DNA of 64,000 bases from Polynucleobacter sp. UK-Mo-2m-Kol15 (GTDB taxonomy: Bacteria > Pseudomonadota > Gammaproteobacteria > Burkholderiales > Burkholderiaceae): contig NZ_JACVQC010000001.1 of assembly GCF_018881505.1 (NCBI RefSeq), positions 1,781,927 through 1,845,926 of the forward strand, given 5' to 3'. Below the pieces are notes generated by a model. The model was not told the origin of the DNA, searched no databases, and saw nothing but the letters and a program-made list of their open reading frames with translations. Below are positions 34,809-43,137 of the stretch, one piece after another (the first letter of the stretch is position 1; the number at the start of each line of letters is the position of its first letter). The position numbers and the translations under genes were made by a program.

Positions 34809-35357
34809 ATGGCTCTACGCGCAACTATCCACAAAGCTGACCTCCACGTCGCAGACTCTGACCGTCACTATTACGGCAGTCATGCCCTTACTATCGCAAA
34901 GCATCCCTCTGAGACTGAAGAGCGGATGATGATACGCATCATTGCCTTTGCTCTGCAAGCACAGGAAGATTTAGCTTTTACCAAAGGTTTGAGCGATACC
35001 GATGAGCCCGACCTCTGGATCAAAGACCTCACAGATGCCATTAAGCTTTGGATTGAAGTAGGCCAACCAGATGAGCGACGTATCCTTAAAGCCTGTGGTC
35101 GATCCGATCAAGTCATCGTCTATTGCTATGGTGGACACACTAGCAAAATCTGGTGGGATGGCATTGCAAACAAATTAACGCGTGCGCGCAATCTACAGGT
35201 GATCTCCATTCCGGCAGAACAGGCTAAAGAGCTCAATAAATTAGTTGAGCGCAGCATGGTTCTGCATGTCAATATCCAGGATGGGGAAGCATATGTTTCT
35301 TCAGACATGGGTCAAGTTACTATCACCCCAGAAATTTGGCGCAACCAGCAGCAATGA
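34809..35357 (+). CDS. yaeQ: YaeQ family protein
   Basis: 182 residues covering the whole YaeQ fold: MALRATIHKADLHVADSDRHYYGSHALTIAKHPSETEERMMIRI, then DEPDLWIKDLTDAIKLWIEVGQPDERRILKACGRS, and YCYGG. The fold is PD-(D/E)XK nuclease-like (conserved E-W-I-E-V segment), but the biological role is unproven. The stop overlaps the ATG of the PIN-domain gene (ATGA). Confidence 0.93.
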   Translation: MALRATIHKADLHVADSDRHYYGSHALTIAKHPSETEERMMIRIIAFALQAQEDLAFTKGLSDTDEPDLWIKDLTDAIKLWIEVGQPDERRILKACGRSDQVIVYCYGGHTSKIWWDGIANKLTRARNLQVISIPAEQAKELNKLVERSMVLHVNIQDGEAYVSSDMGQVTITPEIWRNQQQ

Positions 35358-35770
35358 AGTCTGTAGTTTTAGATACCAATATCTTGTTAGATATTTTTGT
35401 ATTTAATGACAAAAGGGCTACAAATTTAAAGCAAGCACTTCTGAATGGCAGTATTTCTGCGGTGGCAAGTCAGAAGACCTTACTGGAGTTTGCCGATGTC
35501 ATCTCGCGCCCCCTCTTTAAGCTCGATGAAGCAACTCAAGCGGTAATTATGAGTCAATGGCAATCCACGGCACAGCAGTATGACGATTCAAATCTAGTGC
35601 CCGCCCCCTGGAAATGCCAGGATACGGATGATCAGGTCTTCCTAGATCTAGCTTATCAACTTAGGCCGGCAATACTGATTAGCAAAGACAATGCCTTACT
35701 CTGCATAGCCAGCCAAGCGGCTCTAGAAAATATTCTCATTACTAGCGATTACAGTGCCTTCAGGCTTTAG
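35354..35770 (+). CDS. PIN-domain putative ribonuclease (TIGR00305-like)
   Basis: Start placed at 35354 ([13 protein letters not shown]), which overlaps the yaeQ stop as ATGA. 138 residues. The PIN metal-site acids are Asp7 (VLDTN), a mid Glu ([11 protein letters not shown]) and Asp residues in [11 protein letters not shown] and SKDNALL. PIN proteins of this class are annotated as toxin components, but no antitoxin-sized gene adjoins it. Coupling to yaeQ suggests an RNA-processing housekeeping job instead. The 3' end overlaps the convergent luciferase-like gene by 11 bp. Confidence 0.82.
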   Translation: MKSVVLDTNILLDIFVFNDKRATNLKQALLNGSISAVASQKTLLEFADVISRPLFKLDEATQAVIMSQWQSTAQQYDDSNLVPAPWKCQDTDDQVFLDLAYQLRPAILISKDNALLCIASQAALENILITSDYSAFRL

Positions 35771-36776
35771 AGTGAAAGCGTAATCCTTTAGCAGCTTCAG
35801 CAGCAATCTCAAATGATCTTAGACGTGCTTGATGATCATGAATTTGGCCGGTAATCATAATTTCATTAGCGCCAGTCTGATCTAGCCAATACTGCATTTC
35901 TTTTCTGACAGTTTCTAAGGACCCGACAGCAGAACAGCGAAGAGCATGAGCAGCAGTAGTCTTTTCGTGTGGCTCACAAAAGTGATCTAGATTTTCAATC
36001 GGTGGTGGTAATTGCCCACGGGTATTTCGGCGCATGCGGATCACATTTTGCTGCAAGGTGGTAAAGAGATGAGCAGCATCCTCATCAGTATCAGCGGCAA
36101 CTACATTCATCACAAATCCGCAATACGGCTTTGTTAACTGATCAGATGGCTTGAATAGCTTACGATAGATGGCCATTGCGTCTATCAGTTGTTCGGGGGC
36201 AAAGTGTGAGGCAAATGCATAAGGCAAACCAAAATGAGCTGCTAGTTGAGCGCCATACAAACTGGAGCCTAATATCCAAATGGGGACTTCTGTATCAGCC
36301 CCCGGAATGGCTCTAACAGCTTGCCCCTCCTGAATTGGGCCAAAGTAATGCTGCAATTCCCGCACATCCTGAGGAAAGCGATCATCGCTAGCAAGTAAAT
36401 CTCGACGCAAGGCTCTGGCAGTCATTTGATCGGTGCCTGGGGCACGCCCCAGACCCAACTCAATCCTTCCTGGATAAAGGGATGCCAGGGTGCCAAATTG
36501 CTCTGCTATGACTAATGGAGCATGGTTAGGCAACATCACACCACCAGACCCAACTCGAATCGTTTTGGTGCCTCCAGCGATGTAGCCAATCAAGACCGCA
36601 GTTGCAGAACTGGCATTGCCAGTCATATTGTGATCTTCTGCTACCCAATAGCGGGTATAGCCCAAAGCCTCGGCATGCTGGGCAACATCCAAGGAGTTTC
36701 GCAAGGCGTCCGCAGCGGTAAATCCCTGGGGGATTGGAGATATATCTAGAATGGAATACGGGACAGCGTTTGTCAT
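35760..36776 (-). CDS. LLM-class flavin-dependent oxidoreductase (bacterial-luciferase-like)
   Basis: Start taken at ATG 36776 ([18 protein letters not shown]); a GTG at 36800 is possible but adds an unusual leader. 338 residues of luciferase-like TIM barrel: [20 protein letters not shown], then [43 protein letters not shown], and [29 protein letters not shown]. This subgroup uses FMNH2 and oxygen on unknown substrates. Monocistronic and convergent with the PIN gene. Confidence 0.9.
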   Translation of the reverse strand: MTNAVPYSILDISPIPQGFTAADALRNSLDVAQHAEALGYTRYWVAEDHNMTGNASSATAVLIGYIAGGTKTIRVGSGGVMLPNHAPLVIAEQFGTLASLYPGRIELGLGRAPGTDQMTARALRRDLLASDDRFPQDVRELQHYFGPIQEGQAVRAIPGADTEVPIWILGSSLYGAQLAAHFGLPYAFASHFAPEQLIDAMAIYRKLFKPSDQLTKPYCGFVMNVVAADTDEDAAHLFTTLQQNVIRMRRNTRGQLPPPIENLDHFCEPHEKTTAAHALRCSAVGSLETVRKEMQYWLDQTGANEIMITGQIHDHQARLRSFEIAAEAAKGLRFHSKA

Positions 36777-36809
36777 TTCTAGATCATACCGAGAAAGCAC
36801 CTTTTTGAC

Positions 36810-37031
36810 ATGAATAAACCAAAGATGGCGGATGCCGATGATGGCCTCTTTAAGCCAGGCAGCAAACTAAGACACATTAAAACTGGCGGCTTTTACAAAG
36901 TGGTAATGCTTGCCAATGTTGAAGCCAACTTAGAGCCAGCCTACGTATATGAATCACTCCAGTCGCATGACTTTTGGATCCGACCAAAAGCAGAAATGGA
37001 AGATGGTCGATTTGAATTGATCGATGCCTAA
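36810..37031 (+). CDS. DUF1653-like small protein
   Basis: 73 residues: [58 protein letters not shown]. The short beta-barrel pattern (Y-H-K-G-x-Y-x-V … vYesl … WvRP … F) matches the DUF1653 family, which has no known function. It is probably co-transcribed with slyX, 21 bp downstream. Confidence 0.75.
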   Translation: MNKPKMADADDGLFKPGSKLRHIKTGGFYKVVMLANVEANLEPAYVYESLQSHDFWIRPKAEMEDGRFELIDA

Positions 37032-37052
37032 GATAAGAATGAAGAAACTAAA

Positions 37053-37256
37053 ATGACTGAAGATCGCATCACTAACCTTGAAATCAAACTCAGCTTTACT
37101 GAAGATTTAATTGATCAACTAAATCAAACCATCTACAAGCAACAGCAGCAAATTGAATTTCTATACCGTGAGCTTAAATCCATCAAGGAGCAAGCTAGCA
37201 GCGGTGATGGCACAGCCAACAGCAGCCCTAAAGATGAAATTCCTCCTCATTACTAA
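37053..37256 (+). CDS. slyX: SlyX family protein
   Basis: 67 residues. An almost continuous coiled coil (RITNLEIKLSFTEDLIDQLNQTIYKQQQQIEFLYRELKSIKEQ) and the terminal PPHY are classic for SlyX, a small protein of unknown role often near fkpA/slyD elsewhere. Shine-Dalgarno-like AAGAATGAAG upstream is weak. Confidence 0.88.
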   Translation: MTEDRITNLEIKLSFTEDLIDQLNQTIYKQQQQIEFLYRELKSIKEQASSGDGTANSSPKDEIPPHY

Positions 37257-37282
37257 GGCCCTTGATTTATTGCTAGTTAAGT

Positions 37283-37318
37283 TATATCATTTTTGACATA
37301 TACCATTATTGATATAAT
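37283..37318 (+). promoter_or_regulatory. higBA promoter and candidate operator
   Basis: A consensus -10 TATAAT (37313-37318) ends six bases before the toxin ATG at 37325, implying a leaderless or nearly leaderless mRNA. An inverted repeat TATATCA (37283-37289)/TGATATA (37310-37316) overlaps the -10, which is where an autorepressing antitoxin would bind. A TTGACA at 37293 is only 14 bp from the -10, too close for a standard -35. Confidence 0.55.
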
Positions 37319-37324
37319 TTATGG

Positions 37325-37657
37325 ATGACCACGTGGACCGTACACACCCTCAACCCCACTGTTGATAGGGAACTAGAGGCTCTGCCAACGGATATGAGGA
37401 GTCGTTTTGTAAGGGTTTCTGGGCTACTTGAGCAGTTTGGCCCACAGGATGTCGGTATGCCCCATATTAAATCTTTGGGTGATCAATTTTGGGAAATACG
37501 CGTCTCAGGTAGAGATGGTATTGGCAGAGGAATTTATATCTACACCAGCGGCAAAAGAATTATCGTTTTACATGTATTTATAAAAAAGACTCAGAAAACT
37601 CCATCAGCAGCTTTAGAAATAGCAACAAGAAGAGCTAAACAGGCAAACTTAATATGA
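37325..37657 (+). CDS. higB: HigB/RelE-superfamily toxin (Gp49-like)
   Basis: 110 residues: PTDMRSRFVRVSGLLEQFGPQDVGMPHIKSLGDQFWEIRVSGRDGIGRGIYIYTSGKRIIVLHVFIKKTQKTP. This is the phage Gp49-like/HigB pattern (L-x-x-x-L-W-E-L-R … R … hVLHgF-x-KKtqktP). Such toxins cleave mRNA on the ribosome. It precedes and overlaps the XRE antitoxin by 4 bp, the toxin-first order of higBA systems. Confidence 0.92.
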   Translation: MTTWTVHTLNPTVDRELEALPTDMRSRFVRVSGLLEQFGPQDVGMPHIKSLGDQFWEIRVSGRDGIGRGIYIYTSGKRIIVLHVFIKKTQKTPSAALEIATRRAKQANLI

Positions 37658-37959
37658 CTAAGATCTCAAATTTACATAAAAAGTGGATCAAAAATCCCGA
37701 GTACAAAAAAGCCTATAATGAATCTCGTGTGGAGTTTGAGATTGCCCAAGAGATTATCGAGGCGCGCATGAAAAGTGGGTTATCTCAGGAGGAGTTGGCA
37801 GCACTGATGAGCACCTCTCAATCTGCCATTGCAAGGCTTGAAAGTGGCGCTGGACTCCCCTCTCTAAGAACCCTTACAAAACTGGCAGCTGCAACTAATA
37901 CTCATATTGAAATTCACTTTAAGCCAATTAAGAACTCAAAGCAAAAGCTAGCAGCTTGA
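37654..37959 (+). CDS. higA: HigA-type XRE-family antitoxin
   Basis: 101 residues with a helix-turn-helix (~35-85; ARMKSGLSQEELAALMSTSQSAIARLESGAGLPSLRTLTKLAAATNTH). It should neutralise the HigB toxin encoded just upstream and repress the shared promoter. ATG overlaps the toxin stop (ATGA). Confidence 0.92.
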   Translation: MTKISNLHKKWIKNPEYKKAYNESRVEFEIAQEIIEARMKSGLSQEELAALMSTSQSAIARLESGAGLPSLRTLTKLAAATNTHIEIHFKPIKNSKQKLAA

Positions 37960-38022
37960 TCCCCAAAAAAAATCAGTTACGATTGAAGTTAATTTCGAAA
38001 ATTATTAAAAAGGATACTCAAA

Positions 38023-38370
38023 ATGGGTAACTTAGTACCGTTTTTAGTTCAGTGGGGTTTGACTTCTTTATCCCTTTGGGTTGCCAGCTATCTGTTTAGT
38101 GGCTTGCGTTTTGCTGATGGTGGCTCGCTCCTAATCGCCGCTCTACTGCTTGGCTTTGCCAATGCGGTTGTAAAGCCTTTATTAATTCTATTTACTCTGC
38201 CGCTAACTGTCCTCACCATGGGATTATTTTTGCTGGTGGTCAATGCTTTAGTGCTGATGCTAGTTTCTGCAGTAGTGAGCGGCTTTACGATCTCCAGCTT
38301 CTGGACCGCCTTCTTTGCCAGCATCTTTATTTCATTATTCAGCCTCTTTATCAGCGGACTACTCTCTTAA
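38023..38370 (+). CDS. phage holin family 4 / YvlD-like membrane protein
   Basis: 115 residues with four membrane segments and the pattern FANAVVKPLLILFTLPLTVLTMGLFLLVVNALVLMLV, typical of the YvlD/mycobacteriophage-holin-IV family. Despite the family name most chromosomal members have no lytic role and are of unknown function. Shine-Dalgarno AAAGGA upstream. Convergent with the AsmA gene, 3 bp apart. Confidence 0.85.
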   Translation: MGNLVPFLVQWGLTSLSLWVASYLFSGLRFADGGSLLIAALLLGFANAVVKPLLILFTLPLTVLTMGLFLLVVNALVLMLVSAVVSGFTISSFWTAFFASIFISLFSLFISGLLS

Positions 38371-38373
38371 GTA

Positions 38374-40191
38374 TTACTTTGCTCCAGGATAGATATCAGA
38401 CCAGGGGTGGAGTGCATTCTGGCAGGGGTGACTTTTTGTAGTCATTGATCTTGCGTTCTCAGCCAAAATACTTGCGCCACCCGTTAAAAATCCAAGCCCA
38501 ATCGAAACGGCGCTATTCACAACACCAGCTTGATTAATAGCCGCCTTAGGATTTGCTAGGGTTCCACTCATTTTTACTAACCCCGCCAAATCAAGCCCAG
38601 TAGTCAGCCCTGATTTTTCTTGGGGATCAATAGTGAGATTAACCGCCTCTGTTTTTAAATTGATAGAGCCAGCCAAAACTACATCTAATCTATCAGTTTC
38701 AACACCAACCGTCTTGGCAATATTGATCTGACCATTATTAATCGGCATATAAGCAACCGCACACTCTAGAACTGTCTCACTTGTTTTTTTGCGCAGTGGA
38801 TTAATAGAATCCAAAAGCGTGACTACAAAGTCACCAGCATCATTTAAAAAGTTCGTACCCATTTGAGCCCGAGCAATACTCAACTGAATCTTGCCATTGG
38901 AATTTGCCGCCATTTGATGAAGGCTACCTCCAGATGTCTTTATATCAAATGCCAACCTCATAGCGCCTCCACTGACCTTGGAATTGGCATCAAGTCTGGC
39001 CAATAGACTCTCAAGCATCAGGTCCTTTGTAAACCCTTTCGCAGAGAGAATAGGGGATGTTGTATTTAACTGGGAGAGCTTGATCTGCAAATCAGCTCTC
39101 CCCTTACCCATCTGCAAGGTCAGGCTTGGAATATCAATCGCACTGCCATCGAGCCGCAAGGTAGCCTGAACATTTTCAATGGGCTTGCGTTTTGATAAAC
39201 CCAATTCGCCAATATTGATCAGGATTTCCCCTTGGACCCGAGGAAGCGCATCAAAGGGAATGCTCTCATTGCTGAATAAATATTTAGGTTTTGGTTTTGA
39301 GATCTGATGTGAGACTGAGGCCGATTGACCTCCACCCGCATTTTGAGGGGGCTGGCTGGCAGGTACATCAAGGCTAGGCCAGTCAAATGCTTTTGAACTC
39401 AAGCTCAAATGAATTTGAGGCTCGGTCTTAGGGGTCTTATTTACCTCACCCTTAATCAGCATAGACTTGCCATTCATGCTCAAGTTCAGATCGATCGGAA
39501 ATTGCATCGATGAAACATCCCACTGCTTCAATAATCCAGATATACGACCCGTTTTTCCACTGAGCTCTAGAGTTTGACCTAAAGCTTGCATGCTGAGTGA
39601 AACAGTTGTTTTATCACCGCCCTCCACCAAAGACAAATGCTTAATTTGATAACTCGCTGTGGCACCGGAAGGACCTTGATACTGAATACGGGCATCAGCT
39701 ACAGAGACACTCTCCATATAGATTAAATTATCCCCAAGCGATGAAGTATCTGCACTGCCATTACTAGGGACAGTAGCAACATTAGATGTATCTGTACTCA
39801 TGTCCCAATTCGCTTTACCAGATGCATTTTTTTGGAGAAGCAACTCTAGACCAGTAAGCTTCACATTACCAAGCTCAATACGCTTAGTCAGCAGTGGCAG
39901 AGTTTTGATATTTAAATCAATACGCTGGAGAGTGAGCATATCTGGACTCGATGCCCAAGATGCATTGCTTAAGCTCAAGCGCTCAGCTGAAACAGAAATG
40001 CTCGGAAAAAATCTTAAGGTCACTGGTCCTGAGATTTTTAAATCTCGTCCGGTAGCAGCCTTCACTGAAGAAGAGAGCATCTTAGTTAATTGCGCCGAAT
40101 CCACCACAGTAGATGCATACCACGCCCCCGCCAAAAGTAGGAGAATTACCCCGCCTAAAGCGCTGATGATGATCTTGACTGATTTACTCAT
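38374..40191 (-). CDS. AsmA family protein
   Basis: 605 residues. One N-terminal membrane anchor (~8-28) is followed by a long periplasmic beta-rich AsmA region: DSAQLTKMLSSSVKAATGRDLKISGPVTLRFFPSISVSAERLSLSNASWASSPDML, typical of the AsmA N-terminus. The C-terminal AsmA_2 part has GSINLKTEAVNLTIDPQEKS. AsmA-like proteins bridge inner and outer membrane and influence lipid transport and outer-membrane assembly. Single gene; divergent from the histone-tail gene. Confidence 0.88.
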   Translation of the reverse strand: MSKSVKIIISALGGVILLLLAGAWYASTVVDSAQLTKMLSSSVKAATGRDLKISGPVTLRFFPSISVSAERLSLSNASWASSPDMLTLQRIDLNIKTLPLLTKRIELGNVKLTGLELLLQKNASGKANWDMSTDTSNVATVPSNGSADTSSLGDNLIYMESVSVADARIQYQGPSGATASYQIKHLSLVEGGDKTTVSLSMQALGQTLELSGKTGRISGLLKQWDVSSMQFPIDLNLSMNGKSMLIKGEVNKTPKTEPQIHLSLSSKAFDWPSLDVPASQPPQNAGGGQSASVSHQISKPKPKYLFSNESIPFDALPRVQGEILINIGELGLSKRKPIENVQATLRLDGSAIDIPSLTLQMGKGRADLQIKLSQLNTTSPILSAKGFTKDLMLESLLARLDANSKVSGGAMRLAFDIKTSGGSLHQMAANSNGKIQLSIARAQMGTNFLNDAGDFVVTLLDSINPLRKKTSETVLECAVAYMPINNGQINIAKTVGVETDRLDVVLAGSINLKTEAVNLTIDPQEKSGLTTGLDLAGLVKMSGTLANPKAAINQAGVVNSAVSIGLGFLTGGASILAENARSMTTKSHPCQNALHPWSDIYPGAK

Positions 40192-40317
40192 AGTGAATTG
40201 ATTCTAAATTACCTAGCTAGCAGTGGGCTGTAATTGATAATTTATTTACTTCGCTAGCATGATCTATATAACCATCAAATGCAAATCGGAATTGCGATAG
40301 TTAGATGGTCACCCTGA

Positions 40318-40385
40318 AGATTACCAAGTAACTCCCTACAACAGTATCAGCAAAAGTTGATAGAACTGAAGTAAGATTACCAAGT
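40318..40385. repeat. 12-bp direct repeat upstream of the histone-tail gene
   Basis: AGATTACCAAGT occurs at 40318-40329 and again at 40374-40385, 56 bp apart, within the 235-bp intergenic space between the AsmA gene and 40427. It could be a binding-site pair; no known consensus is matched. Confidence 0.45.
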
Positions 40386-40426
40386 GCGCTAGACACATTA
40401 ACTACCAATAGGAAGGGTAATAGACC

Positions 40427-41302
40427 ATGGCTACAAAGAAGTCTCCAGCAAAAAAGAAAGTAGCTACTAAGGTGGTAAAAAAAGCCCCTGCAAAGAAGGC
40501 CGTTAAAAGAGCAGTCGCTAAGAAAGTGCCTGCTAAAAAGGCCGTAAAAAAGGTAGTGAAAAAACCGGCAATTAAAAAGGCTATCGCTAAAAAAACAGTA
40601 GCCAAGAAAGTAGTTAAAAAGGTGGTAGCTAAAAAGCCTGCAGCCAAAAAACCGGCTCCAAAAAAAGCGGTCAAGAAGTCTTCTAAAGCAGCTGCGCCCA
40701 AGAAATTAAAAGTCGATCAGTATGGACTCGAAGAGGATGATGAGTTCTACGGCTTGTACTTTGCTAAATCAACTGCCAAGGGTTTGGTTGAAGTAAAACC
40801 TTGCACCTTCTCTCTCATGTACTGGTGGAAGGGCTTACTTGGCTATCCTGACATGATTGAAATCTCCAAAGATAGTAATACGGCAATGTTGCAATTTGAG
40901 TCTACCTTTGGTGGCGGCGATTCCGGCGAAACAGAATTGACAGAAAAAGATGTATTCGATGTTGATCACATTATTGAAGTTGATGAACAAGAACAACTAG
41001 TTTCCCTCTATTCATATGTTCCAATCCCCGTTCCAGAGAAGCTCATTGGCGCATTAGGTCTCTCCATTCTGAATGTCAATCCAGAGACGCGTTATGGCAG
41101 CCTTGAGATTTGCTCTACCGACAACGAAGAAGGTGCGAATGAGCACTTTCTACGCTATCGTGCAGCGACCTATTTGCGTGGCGTCAAATCTGGCAAGGTT
41201 GAGGCTATTGAAAGTATGGTCACCAATGGTTCAGAGTTCTTTGGTTTGGCTTTAGATGCAATGTGTGTCAATAAATCAATTAAGAAATGGTTGCTTAGCT
41301 AA
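40427..41302 (+). CDS. histone H1-like Ala/Lys-rich tail fused to an unknown C-terminal domain
   Basis: 291 residues. Residues 1-94 are an imperfect K-K-x-x-A-K-K repeat made almost only of Lys, Ala, Val and Pro, the hallmark of bacterial H1-like DNA-binding tails. Residues ~95-291 form a separate, acidic, folded-looking domain (EEDDEFYGLYFAKSTAKG … MYWWKGLLGYPDMIEISKD … FLRYRAATYLRGVKSGKVEAIESMVTNGSEF). H1-like proteins bind DNA nonspecifically and compact the nucleoid. The C-terminal domain is not one I recognise. Strong Shine-Dalgarno (AGGAAGGG). The frame is continuous, so this is a real fusion rather than read-through. Confidence 0.82.
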   Translation: MATKKSPAKKKVATKVVKKAPAKKAVKRAVAKKVPAKKAVKKVVKKPAIKKAIAKKTVAKKVVKKVVAKKPAAKKPAPKKAVKKSSKAAAPKKLKVDQYGLEEDDEFYGLYFAKSTAKGLVEVKPCTFSLMYWWKGLLGYPDMIEISKDSNTAMLQFESTFGGGDSGETELTEKDVFDVDHIIEVDEQEQLVSLYSYVPIPVPEKLIGALGLSILNVNPETRYGSLEICSTDNEEGANEHFLRYRAATYLRGVKSGKVEAIESMVTNGSEFFGLALDAMCVNKSIKKWLLS

Positions 41303-41313
41303 GTAATTGTCTA

Positions 41314-41583
41314 TTAATAGGTATTACACACAAAAATGTAGGTCATAGGAAAGCGGTCGTTTACTGTTTTGCGAGTTTCGACAATAGAAGCGCTTCGCTT
41401 TCCTAGTTTTTTACACTCCTCTATTGCGGCCGCCTGAGCCTCGCTATCTTTAGCGGATTTTGGAGCATGCACTCCAATCGTTCCATCTGATTGTCTATAG
41501 ACCCCAAACTGACTTGATGGTGTTGAACAAGCCATCAATAGTAATCCAAGGCTTGAAGCCAAAGCAGGTATTAGACGTTTCAT
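41314..41583 (-). CDS. small lipoprotein, unknown function
   Basis: Start at 41583 (MKRLIPALASSLGLLLMACSTPSS). The lipobox LLMAC predicts lipidation and outer or inner membrane anchoring. The ~70-residue mature part ends with CKKLGKRSASIVETRKTVNDRFPMTYIFVCNTY. Its two Cys residues (in EECKKL and FVCNTY) could form a disulfide. No family with known role is recognised. Convergent with the histone-tail gene, 11 bp apart. Confidence 0.8.
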   Translation of the reverse strand: MKRLIPALASSLGLLLMACSTPSSQFGVYRQSDGTIGVHAPKSAKDSEAQAAAIEECKKLGKRSASIVETRKTVNDRFPMTYIFVCNTY

Positions 41584-41715
41584 AAGCACCAGTCGAACAT
41601 CAAAATAAATAATGGTCCATTCTAGCTAGATTTTTTAAATGGGCAAGTAAGGCAAGCCGGCTGAATTTCAATTAGGATTGAGTCTATCTAATAACAAATC
41701 TACAGAAAGCACGCC

Positions 41716-42027
41716 ATGCGGGTATTTTCCATCAACCCCCTCACAAAAGAAATCAATGCGGTAGAAATTGCCGATACAAAAGAAGCACTTCAAAAACTGA
41801 TTGGTTTTAGCACCATTGATTCGGATGAAATTGACGATAACGGCGATCGACTCTTCTTTGATGAAGAGTGTTTTATCAGACAACAAGGCAATGTAGGTCG
41901 CTTCAAAGTGGACAGCTTAGCACCGGTAGCTGGGATTGGCGTGATCGTCAATAGCAAAGATGGGAAAACCTTTCAATCGCCCGCTATCGGCGCAGAAGAG
42001 CTACTAAAAAGAGTGACTTACTTGTAA
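41716..42027 (+). CDS. conserved hypothetical protein
   Basis: 103 residues, soluble and acidic: MRVFSINPLTKEINAVEIADTKEALQKLIGFSTIDSDEIDDNGDRLFFDEECFIRQQ … IGAEELLKRVTYL. It resembles phage-type DUF3846 proteins in pattern (F-x-I-x-P … L-x-E-L-Q-x-x-V … N-x-x-x-L-x-x-N), but I cannot assign it firmly. Its 3' end overlaps the convergent iron-binding protein gene by 10 bp. Confidence 0.65.
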   Translation: MRVFSINPLTKEINAVEIADTKEALQKLIGFSTIDSDEIDDNGDRLFFDEECFIRQQGNVGRFKVDSLAPVAGIGVIVNSKDGKTFQSPAIGAEELLKRVTYL

Positions 42028-43073
42028 CCCACCCTGTCTAGCAATCTTTGGGCGGCAATTTGATTCTTACCGATTGCCGCAATAGAGATATTTTCAGCTT
42101 TGTATGGCCCTAAAATTTTGAGCCCTTCATTTTCAATCTTGACCGATTTCACGACCGGCCACTCGTTATTCCCATTAGCAAAATACTCTTGTGCGGAATC
42201 ACTGGCTAGATATTCTAGAAACTGAATGGCAGCCTGCGAGTGTGGCGCATTCTTGGCAACTCCACCACCTGCAACATTGATATGCACCCCAGTCGTTTTC
42301 TGATTTGGCCAAACAAATCCAATTTTGGAGACAATAGCCTGGTCTTCTGGCTTAGTGGAGCGCAAGAGCCTAACTAGATAGTAAGAATTAGTTAAGGCGA
42401 CCCCACATTCACCCGAAGCAACTGCTTTGATTTGATCAGTGTCACCACCTCTTGGAGGGCGAGCCATATTTACTACCATGCCCTTAGCCCACTCTTCCGT
42501 AGCCTTCTCACCGCGACGTTCAATCATGGCGCCGATCAATGACAACATGTAAGGATGAGCGCCCGAACGAGTGCATACCTTACCCTTATTTATTGGCTCA
42601 GCCAATTTCTCATAAGTATCAACATCTAGGGGATTTACCTTCGCCTTGTTGTAGACCACAAGACGAGCTCTAGTTGAAAAGCCAAACCAAGTTAATCCCT
42701 CTGGCTCAGACTTAGATCGCAGGTTTTCCGGGATACGGCTCTCTAAATATTTAGACTGAATTGGCTTAAAAAAACCATCAATTTGCGCGCGCCACAGTCG
42801 GGCGGCATCGACCATCAAAATCACATCTGCTGGACTATTGGCACCCTCACTTTTTAGTCTCTCCGCTAAAGCATTGTCATCCGCCTCAATGCGATTGATC
42901 TTGATGCCTGTCTTTTTAGTGAAGTCGCTATAGAGTGCTTCATCTGTTTGGTAGTGACGAGCGGAATACAGATTGAGCTCTTTGATTTCTTGTGCATACA
43001 GTGGCAAAGCTAGTAAGCCACCTAGCAACAATGCAGTTGCCTCTAGGAATTTACGTATTTCAAGGGTTTTCAT
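42018..43073 (-). CDS. fbpA: Fe(III) ABC transporter periplasmic binding protein (FbpA/FutA-like)
   Basis: 351 residues. A signal peptide ends LPLYAQ (~residue 28). The transferrin-like bacterial binding-protein pattern follows: LNLYSARHYQTDEALYSDFTKKTGIKINRIEADDNALAERLK. Iron-ligand Tyr candidates are Tyr37/Tyr41 near the N-terminus and ALTNSYYLVRLL (tandem Tyr). It delivers ferric iron to FbpB. A Fur-like site lies directly upstream, between this gene and fbpB. Confidence 0.92.
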   Translation of the reverse strand: MKTLEIRKFLEATALLLGGLLALPLYAQEIKELNLYSARHYQTDEALYSDFTKKTGIKINRIEADDNALAERLKSEGANSPADVILMVDAARLWRAQIDGFFKPIQSKYLESRIPENLRSKSEPEGLTWFGFSTRARLVVYNKAKVNPLDVDTYEKLAEPINKGKVCTRSGAHPYMLSLIGAMIERRGEKATEEWAKGMVVNMARPPRGGDTDQIKAVASGECGVALTNSYYLVRLLRSTKPEDQAIVSKIGFVWPNQKTTGVHINVAGGGVAKNAPHSQAAIQFLEYLASDSAQEYFANGNNEWPVVKSVKIENEGLKILGPYKAENISIAAIGKNQIAAQRLLDRVGYK

Positions 43074-43117
43074 TACTGTATTTGCAATCAGAATTGGAGT
43101 GAATCCAATGTATCACA

Positions 43118-43137
43118 AATACGAATGATTATCAATT
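43118..43137 (-). promoter_or_regulatory. Fur-box-like site upstream of fbpA
   Basis: On the - strand the segment contains GATAATCATT. This matches 10 consecutive bases of the Fur 19-mer GATAATGATAATCATTATC; about 12 of 19 positions match overall. It lies ~55 bp before the fbpA ATG and overlaps the end of fbpB, so fbpA probably has its own iron-controlled promoter. Confidence 0.6.

Noticed and set aside
37293..37318. TTGACA plus TATAAT as a standard sigma-70 promoter for higB
   Set aside because: The spacer is only 14 bp, too short for efficient recognition; only the -10 is kept as evidence.
38023..38370. Holin-like gene as evidence for a prophage
   Set aside because: No other phage genes are present, and YvlD/holin-IV family proteins are common chromosomal membrane proteins.
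40402..40701. Phe/Ala/Thr-rich open frame antisense to the histone-like tail
   Set aside because: It is the mechanical complement of the AAG/GCT-rich repeat, not an independent gene.
40427..40710. Lysine/alanine repeats as a DNA repeat or CRISPR-like array
   Set aside because: The units are imperfect at the DNA level and in frame; they encode a protein repeat.
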